Shown: positions 32,112 to 42,700 of the stretch, in pieces
Numbering within the stretch: position 1 is the stretch's first letter
Layout of the letters: every line of letters begins with the position of its first letter
NCBI GenBank assembly: GCA_019828595.1
Contig: JAHQRK010000017.1
Span: forward strand, 1,550,001 to 1,614,000
From: Aphanomyces cochlioides
Taxonomy: Eukaryota > Oomycota > Saprolegniomycetes > Saprolegniales > Verrucalvaceae
DNA length: 64,000 bases
Direction: 5' to 3'
Notes under the pieces: model-generated
Databases searched by the model: none
What the model was told of the DNA's origin: nothing
Seen by the model: the letters and a program-made list of their open reading frames with translations, nothing else
Translations under genes and position numbers: made by a program

Positions 32112-32525
32112 CCATCACAGGCTTGACGACCTATTACTTGACACAAGCTCCAACAGAAGGTTGTAGAGTGTTTAACAGGTCGATTTATGGTGATTTGGCA
32201 CGCACGATTTAACGCTGCTGCTTCTCCCGTTGTGCATTACCATAGAAAGCTCGAAAACACACATCTAATTTTAAATATTTTAAATGTTTAAAATATGTCG
32301 AAAAGGAAGCATATTTTATTTTTTTATTTCTAATAATATTGCTTTGCAAAGATTTTGGCTAATCGTCGATTAAAAGGTCGTAGTTGATGGTCTGTAACGA
32401 TTGATTTACAAGGGTATCCCCTTGAATTACCAGTCCTCTAAAGATCAAAACCATGACTTTATGGGCTGTTCTATCAGTTCGTATTATTCACACATCTTGA
32501 ATTACAAGAATAAAGTCGTTTTTGC
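32112..32525. other. AT-rich left flank of IS630-type transposon
   Basis: No gene. AT-rich from 32260 to 32340. An 18-bp near-palindrome TGTAACGATTGATTTACA at 32393-32410 recurs almost exactly at 34884-34900, on the far side of the transposase and its companion frame. Confidence 0.4.
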
Positions 32526-33635
32526 ATGAATAAACAAGCAAATCAATGGAGTTTCGTCTATTTATATGCCTCGACGATGAGTTCTCAATGGCACTTTCGA
32601 TCGATTTGTCTTGACATGACGCACAGTGTCGACATGCGATGGCGTTCAATTGTACTGAGATATGTGTATGGCTTATCGGTAGCTGACATTCATATCTTGC
32701 TTGGAATGTCCCAACGATCAATACTACGATGGAACCTTCAGTTCAAGCGGGTTGGTCACGTTGGTATCAAAGAGCCAACACGCCGTGGATCCAACTGGGA
32801 CGCCGATGTACTGGCATTTGTCAATGAATACTCTGTTGATCACCCTTGCTTTTACATCGAGGAACTCCAAGCAGAGCTTGAGATTAGATTCCCAACTCTG
32901 AAGAATATCAGCACGTCGACAATATGCCGGGCGTTAAAGTTTGATCTCAACCTCAGTAGAAAGGTGCTCGAAAAGCGCGCTCGAGAAAGTAGCGACCGCG
33001 AAATACGAATGTACCACCATCGATTGCAACCATTTTACAGCCATCCCACTCAATTGGTGTTTATAGACGAGACTTCGAAAGATGGTCGTGACGCTCTCAG
33101 AAAGTATGCTTGGTCAAGGCGAAATACACCTGCAATTGTATCACTACCATTCAATAGGGGCGAGAGAGTATCAGTGCTCGCTGCGTTTGATTGTACAGGT
33201 TTTTTTGGATGGGATTGCACGGAAGGTACATTTGATCGAGCAAAGTTTCATGAAGTCATGTGTGAAAGAATAATCCCATACCTCAACCCCTGGCCTTTGC
33301 CAAGATCCATACTGATTCTGGATAACGCAAAGATCCATATGTATCGTGAATTGGAAATCGCTGTACACTCAAGAGGTGCTCTTTTGTTCTTCCTTCCACC
33401 CTACTCCCCCCAATTAAACCCGATTGAAGTTGCGTTTTCACAATTGAAAAAATGGATTCTGAACTATCCCTTGGCTTTCCGCATTGACGTCAAGCGGACT
33501 TTGGAAGTTGCCTTGAAACGATGTACAGAGTCAATAGGTCCAAGCGATATGGGTATCAATCTCTACCGGCATTGTGGATACGAGTCTGATGGTTTAGACC
33601 CAACAAAATTTGCGATGGACACGGGTTCAGTCTAG
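32526..33635 (+). CDS. IS630/Tc1-mariner-type DDE transposase
   Basis: 369 residues, single exon, ATG 32526 (MSSQWHF or MTHSVDMRW further in are possible starts). An N-terminal helix-turn-helix (RWRSIVLRYVYGLSVADIHI, LLGMSQRSILRW) is followed by a second winged segment (NISTSTICRALKFDLNLSRK). The DDE catalytic core has VFIDET, SILILDNAKIH and PPYSPQLNPIEVAFSQLKKW; the second Asp and the Glu are separated by 34 residues (DD34E). The frame is intact. It is inserted between the two ENT copies. Cut-and-paste transposition with TA target is expected for the family. Exact element ends were not resolved. Confidence 0.85.
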   Translation: MNKQANQWSFVYLYASTMSSQWHFRSICLDMTHSVDMRWRSIVLRYVYGLSVADIHILLGMSQRSILRWNLQFKRVGHVGIKEPTRRGSNWDADVLAFVNEYSVDHPCFYIEELQAELEIRFPTLKNISTSTICRALKFDLNLSRKVLEKRARESSDREIRMYHHRLQPFYSHPTQLVFIDETSKDGRDALRKYAWSRRNTPAIVSLPFNRGERVSVLAAFDCTGFFGWDCTEGTFDRAKFHEVMCERIIPYLNPWPLPRSILILDNAKIHMYRELEIAVHSRGALLFFLPPYSPQLNPIEVAFSQLKKWILNYPLAFRIDVKRTLEVALKRCTESIGPSDMGINLYRHCGYESDGLDPTKFAMDTGSV

Positions 33636-33692
33636 ACTTATCTAGAAATGAATTTCAGTTATCGAATGCTTCATTATAATTTCTAATGCTTC

Positions 33693-34864
33693 TTACGTCT
33701 CGTTTGATTCATCTGCATGATCTTCATCTTGCATATTAACGGGATCTTGGAAGGGCACAGGAGCTCTGAAGGGTGCATACAAATCGAACTGAGGTAACCC
33801 CAATGCAGATCTCAAGTCAGCAATATTCACAACCATTTTCACAGAATCGCCGTTGATCATGAAGCGAATTTCACGGTACAATTGCTCGGACTCACGAGCT
33901 CTAGACTCACGTTCTTGCTCAATAGTTTCCATTTCGTTGTCAATGTGATTGAGTTGTCGAATAGAAGCATTGTTCGGCAGATTTACAAAATCAGGTACTG
34001 ATTTCCCTCTCAGTTTTAAACGGGTGATATTTATCGAGTTTCACAAGTCATTTAGTAATTGAATGAATATAAATGTTTAGAGGTGACTCTCACTATCAGC
34101 TCTTCCATACTGAATTCAAATTTTTGAAAGTACTCTATATTTTGATAATATTAATTTGTAAAAATTATCAATTGTGGGCCGTTTAAAAGTGAGAGGGAAA
34201 TCAGTATAGCGATTTGCCGTGCATAGCTTGTACTGATGTATGTAAGAGCAGACGGCCCTGGTTGTCTCTCGCGGTCCACTGCTAGAATTTGACGTGCCAT
34301 TTCTGCGCGTCGATCAGGTGTTGCTCGTCGAATTTGCTTGGCGTTACGATCAACTTTATCGACATAGACAAATACATCCAGGACAAAATTGCCTCCTTGG
34401 CTTTGTTTCATGTGGTGGTTTGCCCATGCAACAGCAACTGTGGACATAAAGTTAGACTCGTCGATTACTACAAAGTTCGCCTGCTTTGTGCTGACCGCGG
34501 GTTTTACCAGTATCAAGAATGATTCGTCGTATTGCAGAACAGATTTGTCTTTCGTTGTTGCATGACTTTCGTTGTATCGAGCAGTGACTTGTGCCAGTCG
34601 CTCTGTTACTTTGAATCGCAGTCCGCCAAATGAGTCTTCCGTCGTGTCGAATGTAAACGTAGTAGCTGGCTCGGCGTATGTTCTGCTGTTTCCCTGAGGT
34701 TTGCCAATTTTCACGTTGAAAGAAACAGTAATGTAGCGCTGCATTGGTACGGACATGATTCGTGCTGCAATGGTGAAATCACGAACAGTCACCCCACTGT
34801 GTGCTATGTTCCATTCATTCCGGCCTCGTGTAACGTTCAAACCGCCATTGAATTGCGTAACCAA
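33693..34864 (-). pseudogene. Hypothetical reading frame split by a MITE
   Basis: Two minus-strand frames (34864 down to 34207, and 33995 down to 33693) become one continuous frame if the 207-bp MITE and one TA copy are set aside. The upstream part has TFTFDTTEDSFGGLRFKVTE, VVIDESNFMSTVAVAWANHH and FVLDVFVYVDKVDRNAKQ. The downstream part has SEQLYREIRFMINGDSVKM and an acidic end. No ATG is present at the upstream limit, so a first exon may be missing. I do not recognise the family. Its position next to the IS630-type transposase, inside the same AT-rich borders, makes it a possible second gene of that element. Confidence 0.6.
33998..34204. mobile_element. 207-bp MITE inside a reading frame
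   Basis: The left end at 33998 reads CTGATTTCCCTCTCAGTTTT and continues AAACGG. The right end at 34204 is its reverse complement over 26 bp with one mismatch. TA flanks at 33996-33997 and 34205-34206. AT-rich interior without coding capacity. Its terminal sequence differs from the 23551 MITE, so it is another family. Confidence 0.88.
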
Positions 34865-35603
34865 GGCCCATTATTATTCTATCTGTAACATTGATTTACA
34901 GTGCTAATTCGAGTGACAAAATCATTGCAAAGCACAATATGTCAAAAAATTGATAAAAAAATTAATTTAAAAAAATTCTGTAATATCTGTGTAAATAAAA
35001 TATTTTAAATTAGTTAATTTAAATAAAGGTTTTATAAATAAGAAAATTATTTGATCAGAATACTTTAAAAAATTATTAATGAATAATGAAAAATACAACC
35101 AGTTTGTATTTTTATCAATTTATTACTCCAATTCGAAAAAATAAATAATAAACCAAAAGGTCCAAAAAATTCAATAATACCTTTATCAATTAATTTATAT
35201 GTTACATTATAACTCATTTGTAATATATTTTGATTAATTAATTCATAATAAATTTTAAAGAAAATGTATTTAAAATAGTTTTAAATATCACATATCAGGT
35301 CTGTCGACAGGTTGGGACAGCCATGATGGGCATGTGGATGTCCGAACGTGCCGCGGTGCGTTGCGTGACGTCACACATGCACAACAGAGCGCCTGTAGGT
35401 TCACATGACGAGGTTGTCGACGACAATGCTCAGACATTCCAATGGGAATAGCGTCGACAAGTTCGGAACTGTTGCACCGTCTTGAAGACAGGAGGGAGAG
35501 CATCGACTGCACCACATGTGGGCTGTCCTGCATTACTCCGTGGTGCTCTGGGTGGATTTGTCGCATGGATTCCATCCCCTGCTCACTGCATTTGGCAAAT
35601 CGA
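34865..35603. other. AT-rich right flank of transposon and ENT upstream region
   Basis: 34865-35290 is extremely AT-rich with no gene, unlike the surrounding gene space, and reads as transposon-derived or decayed sequence. 35290-35603 returns to normal composition and is the leader of the complete ENT gene. An in-frame ATG at 35442 exists but the encoded extension has no counterpart in the truncated paralogue. Confidence 0.45.
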
Positions 35604-36845
35604 ATGGACGAAGAAGACGCGGCCAAGATCAATTTTGCGTTTACGCTGCAAGAATCGACCGACTCGTTGCGAGCCAAGCCGCCTCAGCGATACAGCCCGA
35701 GGCTGTTGAATACTCTCTTTGCGATTATTGGCATCGGCTACCTCTTCCCCTTCTCGGCGCTCACACAACCAGTCGACTACTGGCATGTCCTCTTCCCCAC
35801 ACTCAACATGGAGTTTTACATCACGTGCGTCTTTCAGTACACGAATTTGATCGCGCTGGGGCTTGTTGTTTCCTTCGGGTCGGAAACGCTCTCGTACACT
35901 CGCCGCATCGTCGGTGGCTTTCTTGGGCAATTGGTTGTCCTCGTCTTTGTGCCGCTGGCGTCGTACATCTTCTCGAATGAAACAGCGCTCGCAGCGACGA
36001 TCTTGACCGCCACGGCCTTTGTCGCGGTTGCAACGGCCTTTCTCGACAGCTGTGTCATTGGACTTGCTGCAACGTATCCAGTGCATGCCCAGGAAGCGCT
36101 CCAGTTCGGCGTCGGCTTGAGCTCGTTCATCGGAAGTCTCTATCGTGATCTCACCAAGCTTGTCTTCCCAGAGAATGCCGTCAAGACGTCCAGTGCCGTT
36201 TACTTCTACACGGGAGCATTCACGATCTGCATTTGCATCGCCGCGTACTTTGTCTTGCTGAGACTCCCTGTTCCATCCACGCAAAGCCACGAAGGATATG
36301 AGCCGGCGTCGTCGGGTTTGACCGTCGCAAGTCGCTGGACTATCATGAGGAAATGCCTCAAGAGTCTCCTGACCGTCACATTCCTCTTCATGACGACATT
36401 GTGCGTGTGGCCACCGCTCGTGACGGAAATCCAAAGCTTCAACTTCCCCGACTTGCAAGCCTCTGGCTGGTGGCCACTCATCCTCCTCACTGTCTTTTCG
36501 GTCATCGACTGCATCGGTCGGCTTTTGGTTCCCTACCGCCTTGGATTGACCAAGGACAATCTGTGGAAACCCGTCGTAGCACGCGTCCTGCTCGTGCCTT
36601 GCCTTGTCATGAGCGTCCGGGGCATCTGGTTCACGCATGATGCATGGTCTGTCATCTTCGTTGCACTTCTGGGTCTTACCAATGGCTATCTTGGCTCGCT
36701 GTCAGTCGTCTTCGTCACTGAAAACGTCGACGTTGATGAGGAACGAGCGATTGCAGGAAGCTTCACGGGCTTCTTCCTCAGCGCTGGCCTCGTCATCGGG
36801 TCGACAGTCGGCCTCGGCTTCTCTAAATGGGTCGTCCCATCGTAA
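35604..36845 (+). CDS. Equilibrative nucleoside transporter (SLC29/ENT family)
   Basis: ATG 35604 (MDEEDAAKINFAFTLQESTD), single exon, 413 residues, eleven hydrophobic segments. Key stretches are LFAIIGIGYLFPFSALTQPV, FGVGLSSFIGSLYRDLTKLV, TLCVWPPLVTEIQSFNFPDL, FSVIDCIGRLLVPY (the DxxGR motif of ENTs) and GLTNGYLGSLSVVFV (the TNGY motif). ENTs move nucleosides across plasma or organelle membranes without energy input or with protons. The start was chosen because it matches the position of the ATG in the truncated upstream copy. The stop is 43 bp before the next start. Confidence 0.88.
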   Translation: MDEEDAAKINFAFTLQESTDSLRAKPPQRYSPRLLNTLFAIIGIGYLFPFSALTQPVDYWHVLFPTLNMEFYITCVFQYTNLIALGLVVSFGSETLSYTRRIVGGFLGQLVVLVFVPLASYIFSNETALAATILTATAFVAVATAFLDSCVIGLAATYPVHAQEALQFGVGLSSFIGSLYRDLTKLVFPENAVKTSSAVYFYTGAFTICICIAAYFVLLRLPVPSTQSHEGYEPASSGLTVASRWTIMRKCLKSLLTVTFLFMTTLCVWPPLVTEIQSFNFPDLQASGWWPLILLTVFSVIDCIGRLLVPYRLGLTKDNLWKPVVARVLLVPCLVMSVRGIWFTHDAWSVIFVALLGLTNGYLGSLSVVFVTENVDVDEERAIAGSFTGFFLSAGLVIGSTVGLGFSKWVVPS

Positions 36846-36888
36846 ATAGATGTTGAAAGTGTAACTGTTGCGATCTTTCAGTCTTGAG

Positions 36889-38227
36889 ATGGAGGATGCG
36901 ATCGTCGTGGTCGTCAATGGAAATGGCATGCCCATCCTTGTGCGAACGTATGGCCAAGCGCAGATGCCACCAACGTCCGCTGTCGGTGTCGTGAGTGCCA
37001 TCTTCCACGCCGCTCTCCACTCCAACGACAATCAGTATGTCGTCGAGTCCATCGAAACAGCAGAGTTTCGCGTATCCTACCGGCAATGTCCGACAGATAG
37101 CATCCTCATTGCATTCTTCCACTCGAAACTACTCATCCCAGCGGCTCATGGCAAGCAAATCCTCCGCTGGCTTGATCGATTCGTCCATCTCGTCGTGCGT
37201 CCGTCCATTCTGGCCTCGAATGATGTCAGCGTTCAAAAGTTTGAGCTGTCCAAGCATATTTCCCTCCTCGATGGGATCATGACTCGCCGCCGAGATCTCC
37301 AACTGGCCATCGACGTGCCGTTGATCACGTGGCCGTCATCTTCGGTGCCTTTTCATCCATCCAGTGTGGGCATTTCATTCCCAACAGGTATGTTCATCGC
37401 GGCCGACAGCGTCCTCCTCGCCGAATACTTCTCGTTTGAGCCTTCGTCAAAGCCGCTCGACAACTGGCAGGTCGTGCTGCTCACTGTCGCCGCTGAGCTC
37501 ATTCTCGAGACCCCTGGACGGGAATACATGACATTCCCCGTGTATATTCACCAAGTATGACGACGGCGTTATGAAGGCTGCCATGGACTTGTATCACTTG
37601 TAGGAACTGCATCACGTGACAGTCGTCCAAGTGTCGTCGGCCGATCATGTCGTTTGGTTTGCCGTAGCCAAGGAAGTAGTTGTCCCAACATCCATTGCGT
37701 CAAATATCCATCGATGGTATCAAGCTGCTTCATGCGTGCTTTCTCGTCCATGGGCAATGCCACATGATGCTCTTCCAAGTGAGACTGGCTTGCTTTGGTA
37801 CGACGGCTCTCTTCGTCTCACCACCAGTTCGTCATCCGTCGTAGCTTTTGCATCATGCGTCTAGATCCATCGCCGATGTGTCGTGCAGTCGTTGGTCTCC
37901 AGACCTCAATTCATCTTGAGAACCTTTTTCCCAAAGATGCGTCGCATCTTCCAAAGACACAGCGCCACCTGTATGCGTTTCTGAGCGATTGCATGATCCA
38001 GACGAGCAGCAGAGGTCAGTCTCCGCTGGGCCGTATTGTCTCGACTGCGGTAGAGTTTTCCTTAAGCAATAGGTTGATTCGAGTATGTTGCGTAGGATTT
38101 GTCAGTTGTGCATGCAGTCCGAGCGCCTTTGTGCCTTGTATTTGTCGTGGCGGAAGCGTCCTTGTCCATGTCAAAGGCGATGCGAATTGCAGACGACCTA
38201 GCTTGTGAATTTGGATCGAGTGGATAA
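36889..38227 (+). CDS. FUZ-like longin-domain protein (CPLANE, ciliogenesis)
   Basis: ATG 36889 (MEDAIVVVVNGNGMPILVRT). Introns at 37555-37603, one near 37800-37863, and 38050-38095 (46 nt, phase 0). The last exon reads DLSVVHAVRAPLCLVFVVAE and ends DDLACEFGSSG at 38227. The order of strands and helices matches animal FUZ: an N-terminal longin (GMPILVRT, GVVSAIFHAAL, ILIAFFHSKLLIP, LDRFVHLVVRP), a middle domain ending YMTFPVYIHQ (FUZ has DYPVYLPH) and a C-terminal domain. FUZ and INTU form a Rab23 exchange factor for cilium assembly. Other triple-longin proteins (MON1, CCZ1, HPS) are alternatives. Confidence 0.62.
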
Positions 38228-38256
38228 TTAGACGAGTGAGTGAATTACAGAGACGC

Positions 38257-39938
38257 TTATTCAAGCGATGGCATGTCGGCAAATTCATCCTCAAGCTCAC
38301 GTTCATGCTCTGCAGCTTGTTTCTTCTTGTTTGTGGCGACCAAACGATCCATGATGTTCTCTTTGTACAATTTTTTCTCTGCTTCGTGGTAGTTCCTGAT
38401 GTATTTCTGCAATGTCACCTGTGCAAGCCATCAAATCATTCATCGATTGTGGTATTGGTTTTGTACCTTGGATCGCTTGAGATCGTTTTGCGTCTTGACG
38501 ATTTGACCATCGGCAGTGTCGCCGGTGAGCTCGATTGCTTTTTGTAGACTCTTCTCGGCTTCTTCGAGGAAGTTCTTGGCTTTGTCGATCACCCAGAATT
38601 CTTTGCGCTCTTCTTTTTCCAATTCATCGTTGAGTTTGCCCAAGAAGACCAAACTGCGACGGAAGTGGGCCTTGGGCAGTTTGTTGTTGATTTCAATCGC
38701 CTACAGATTCCAAACAACTTTTCGGGCATGGTCAAGTACCTTATCGCAATCCCACTCGGCATCGCCCCACTTCTTGGCTTTGATTTTGCACAGCGCGCGA
38801 TTGAGATAGAGCGGCACTTTGTGATTGTTGATGCGGACTTTGTCCTCAGCAGAGACGAGCACTTCCCATTCATCCTTGCCATAAAAGATGTGCACAAATG
38901 CCTACATAACGTTTAGCAGTGACCTCATGGTGTCAAGTACCGTGTCGTAGCACTTTTGAGCTGCTTCGTAATCGCCCTTCTTGACGAGAGCGTTGCCTTC
39001 TTCCTTGTGCTTGGTCGATTCAGTAAGACGCTCATCTAAGTCATGATTAGAGGAATTTGGATTATAAATCGAAGTGCTCGTACCGACAGTAGCTGGTGGG
39101 TTCTCTTCGAGTCGTTTGCGGTCCTCCTCAGCTTGTTGCTTGCGGGACTCAGCGAGTTCTGCTTGCGAAGGGAATTTCGGCAGTGGTTTCTACACGACTA
39201 TCAAGTGAAAATCGAGGTTCGAGTTCTTACGCCAAAGCTTATAAGCTCGATTTCGTAGTCCAAAACTTCGTTGGGTTCGACCTTTGGGGCCAAACCTTGC
39301 ACGCCGTAGCCGTATTCGGGTTGAATAATGAATCGAGCGACTTCGCCGAGGTTCATGGTCAACACAGCGATATCTAAACCGTCGATGACTTTGCCTAGGA
39401 AATGTTCCAAGTCAGTAAGGCATATATTTGAGCGAGGTAACCTCGTCCAACGTGAAATTCGAAAGGGTCGTCCGTGCCACCAGCATGTTTGCCATCAATT
39501 AAATCACGCCTACACAATTTGAGCTCTCTTGAAAATTGCTATTACGTACGTTGTGTCAAAGATCGAGCCATCGTCAAGGCGACCGACGTATTGAATGAAC
39601 GTGGGGCAGCCTTCTTCAATAAATCTTTCGTTCGCATCGCCTTCCTTAATAATCTGCAGCAAGAAGCGATGAGTTCACGCTGTTCGCCGAGTAACAGTAC
39701 CTTCTTTAACACACCTCCATCAGCCTTTGGCGAAATATCAACGTAGCCATCTTTGCAAAACGGAGACGTGTCAGGATCAAAGTAGCGTTTTGTCGTTCTG
39801 CCACGTGTAAGTCAACCAAACACGCCAAAGAAAAGCACGTCCATACCTGGCGCAATGCAAGCAGATCTTGTCAACATTTCGCACAAGATCTACGCCCCAT
39901 CCACCGCACACAGTGCAATGTTCCATCTCTTCTGGCAT
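38257..39938 (-). CDS. FKBP-type peptidyl-prolyl isomerase with TPR repeats
   Basis: ATG 39938 (MPEEMEHCTVCGGWGVDLVR). The first exon carries C..C pairs (CTVC, CLHC), a small zinc-binding-like head. After introns near 39849-39796 and 39712-39650 comes the FKBP domain: CPTFIQYVGRLDDGSIFDTT, FEFHVG, VIDGLDIAVLTMNLGEVARF and IQPEYGYGVQG, with the closing strand VLDYEIELISFG. This is followed by a charged helix (EEDRKRLEENPP-like) and three TPR helices pairs with VPLYLNRALCKIKAKKWGDA and RINNHKV, ending EFADMPSLE at 38257. The layout is like FKBP4/5 immunophilins that work with Hsp90 through the TPR. It is convergent with the FUZ-like gene (29 bp). Confidence 0.85.
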
Positions 39939-41477
39939 CTTGGCGGGCGGTCGTTTGGTCGGGTGGACTTTTTTCTTGTGAGATCGAACTCTCCAGAAAT
40001 AACATCATCGTCTGCGGTAAGTCCGATTCAAGCTTTTTAATTTAAATCATTTTTTAAAATTAATCAGTGGAGTTTAAAATGGAGCTTAAATTATATTTTC
40101 TAATGGTAATCCATATTTTCCTGCTCACACAAGGACCTCTTTTCGCAACTTCGATTACTGTATAGATGTGATTATATTGTCTTTTCGATTCAAATTTCGA
40201 ATCGCCGGTTGATTTAATCGATTTTACAAATCGATTTGTGTGTGTTTTGACGTGTGTTTGTCGTGTATTTTAGCATTACTAAATACACTTTAGTAGCTAT
40301 TATTTAGCAGTCCGATGTGTGAACTACACCTATTATCCGGATGTTTGCATAATTATGTCCGGATAAGCTTTGAATTCCGGTTAATTGGACAAATAACCGG
40401 ATATTTATCGATTCCAAAAATGAAGAAATCGGGATAAAATTCGAGTTTTTGCCCGAAAAGACAATATTATAGCCCATAGTCAAGTCTATAGTATAATCAA
40501 CACTCAGAAATTCTTTTCGCAGTTCATTGAAATTATAGATTTTGACTATAAGCTGGTGTAATGAGTGACAGAGGTTCTGAGTGTCGTCGTGATTGCTTGA
40601 ACAACTGAACATCATGCTTGCGCTCGACAATGCTATATCTGGCCGAACTATATGGTTAATGATACCTCAAGAACGATTTCAATTTGAACCCTTGAATGAC
40701 GTGATTTGCGTGGCCTTGTTTGGACATATGAAAGCAGGAACAAAGCGGTTGGTGGTTTGCATGCAGATTATTCTCTCAAATTCTATTCATTATTTGCGAT
40801 TTCATCGATATTATATTGTCGATTTCATTCGAAATTGTGAGGGGGGTCCGAAATGTATCGATTTTTCAAATCGATCTACAAATCGCTCAGCCAATCAGAA
40901 TCGAGTATTTACCTAATTCACACAAAACACACCCAGACACACGTGTAATTAATTTGGGACGTTTGCCATACTTTCCATTTATACTTGACTTCAGTATGAT
41001 CGAATCGATTTGGAATAGAATTCGATTTTCGTAAAAAAATACAAATTTGGGTGAAAAAGACAATATGACACAGTATATAAATCGACAGAGGAAATATTTC
41101 ATGATTATATTGTCGTTTGGGTCCAAAACTGGAGTTTTGAGATGTTTCGAAAATGTTTCAATTAATTGACGCATACACTATTTAAGGTTTACGCAAGCAT
41201 TTTCTCGATCATGAACGTTAAATAGTGTAATTTCAAACGTTTTAAATGTTTGAAAAACATGGTCGAAGCATTCAATTTCATTTCATTTGAAGTTTGTATT
41301 GCGTCATTTTTGCGTCAAAATGGCTGCGTCGATATTTTCTTTGCAAGATTCCGGTTTTTTTCTAGAGACACAATAGAGGGCGATCTATAACCATTTTTCA
41401 TCAAAATTTGACTATAGATTTATGAATTATCAGGGGCACTCTCGAAAATCGATATTCTATAATCAAATCTATAATAT
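39939..41477. repeat. Repeat-rich intergenic region without a gene
   Basis: 1.5 kb. Holds a TTATCCGG cluster (about 40331-40408) and a motif ATATTGTC occurring five times in alternating orientation (near 40174, 40460, 40820, 41060 and 41106). Two of these form the 14-bp inverted pair 40174-40187/40454-40467. There is a CCAATCAGAATC box at 40891, and a 12-bp perfect inverted repeat TACACTATTTAA at 41174-41185/41218-41229. Short open frames here have no recognisable product. Confidence 0.5.
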
Positions 41478-41730
41478 AGGCCGTGTTCGGTTTGAGTGAT
41501 TCTGCATAATTCTGGTGGATTTGATTGAGGTTAGGGAAGAGAATCATGTATCTCCCGACCACGATTGTGAATCGACCAAATCATGATTCGACCAAGAATC
41601 ATGTTTTCTGGAATCTACCTCGAGACAACGATTCTTGATGCTGATGACAATCCGCTACATCACCACTGCACTGTTTGATATTAGATAGGATGCATCTGTG
41701 ATTGCAAACCTCACAACTACTTTCGCACAA

Positions 41731-42371
41731 ATGGCCGAAGAAGACGAAGACATCGTCCTTATTGCTGCGTCCTTGGCATCCGCAGCAGTAGCAACGTATC
41801 TTGAAGACGATGAGTCATATGCTACGTTAAGTTTAGCTCGTTTTATCCGCCCTGCACTTTCATACATGGCATTTTTCGACCTGCAACAAGCGTTGTTGCG
41901 AGACGATGGCAACAAGATCGTGTACGATATATTCCGCATGGACACCACTGAATTGAACCAGCTCGTCAAAATGTGTGAGAAGTTTATCAGCAGAAACTTG
42001 CCATGCAAGGATGTCGTTTGCGTTGCTCTACATTGGTTGGCATCGGGCGCTAGTGCGCGTGCTCAGGAGCAGTTTTTCCTTGACAGAGCTTACTCAACGA
42101 TTCATGAATATCGACACATCGGCATCAATGCAATTTTGTCTGCTCTCGTAGAAAATGGATGTTATGGCACTGACTTGAATCATTCAACAAGATTAGAGGA
42201 GTCAAGTCGTCAATTTGCCAAGATCGAGCCATCGTTTCGCGGTTGTATTGGAGCCATTGATGGCACTCACGTACCAATTGTTGTGTCAAAGGATTTAGCC
42301 GGTCGATATCGCAATCGGTACGTGGGTGTCATTAAGCTTAAGTCAAACACTGCATTAGGAAAGGTTATACC
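41731..42371 (+). pseudogene. HARBI1-like transposase, 5' part, interrupted by LTR element
   Basis: ATG 41731 (MAEEDEDIVLIAASLASAAV). It reads MDTTELNQLVKMCEKFISRN, CVALHWLASGASARAQEQFF and FRGCIGAIDGTHVPIVV, where the first catalytic Asp lies (GAIDGTH), up to GRYRNR. A 41-nt intron (about 42317-42357) then leads into the second exon, which reads KGYT before being cut by the LTR retrotransposon at 42372. DDE_Tnp_4/PIF-type transposase. The remainder is at 61484-62110. Confidence 0.85.
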
Positions 42372-42658
42372 TGTTCTCGGATCACGCCCGATCGCTCGAA
42401 GCCTAGCCTCACGTGCAATCCTATTGGATAGTGTGTGAGCTAGGTTAGGGTTATTTTGTATTGGTTTTTGTATGCATAGGCCCCTCCTTAGCGTTTTACC
42501 ATAGTGAAATGAAGATAAAGGACAACTTCAACGAGAAGTCAGTAGGGAATGAAGTGAAACAGGAATTGTAAGGACTCCTAATGAAGCACTTGTGGATTTG
42601 TCACCAAGGTCACCGTCGTGAGCACGGTAGCTGGTCTTGAGCGCCGGCGGAGACAACA
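42372..42658 (+). repeat. 5' LTR (287 bp)
   Basis: Starts TGTTCTCGGATCACGCCCG and ends GGCGGAGACAACA. Nearly identical to the 3' LTR but lacks about 48 bp after GTATGCATAGG (position about 42482). One substitution was noted near the end (CACGG against CACCG). The insertion lies in the transposase codon for Thr in KGYT. Confidence 0.93.
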
Positions 42659-42700
42659 AAGAATTCTTTAGCTGTCTTTTGGACAAGCTAGCTGACGAAC

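Noticed and set aside
40304..41174. Open frames in the repeat-rich region before the Harbinger element
   Set aside because: AT-rich, repeat-derived translations without any domain.
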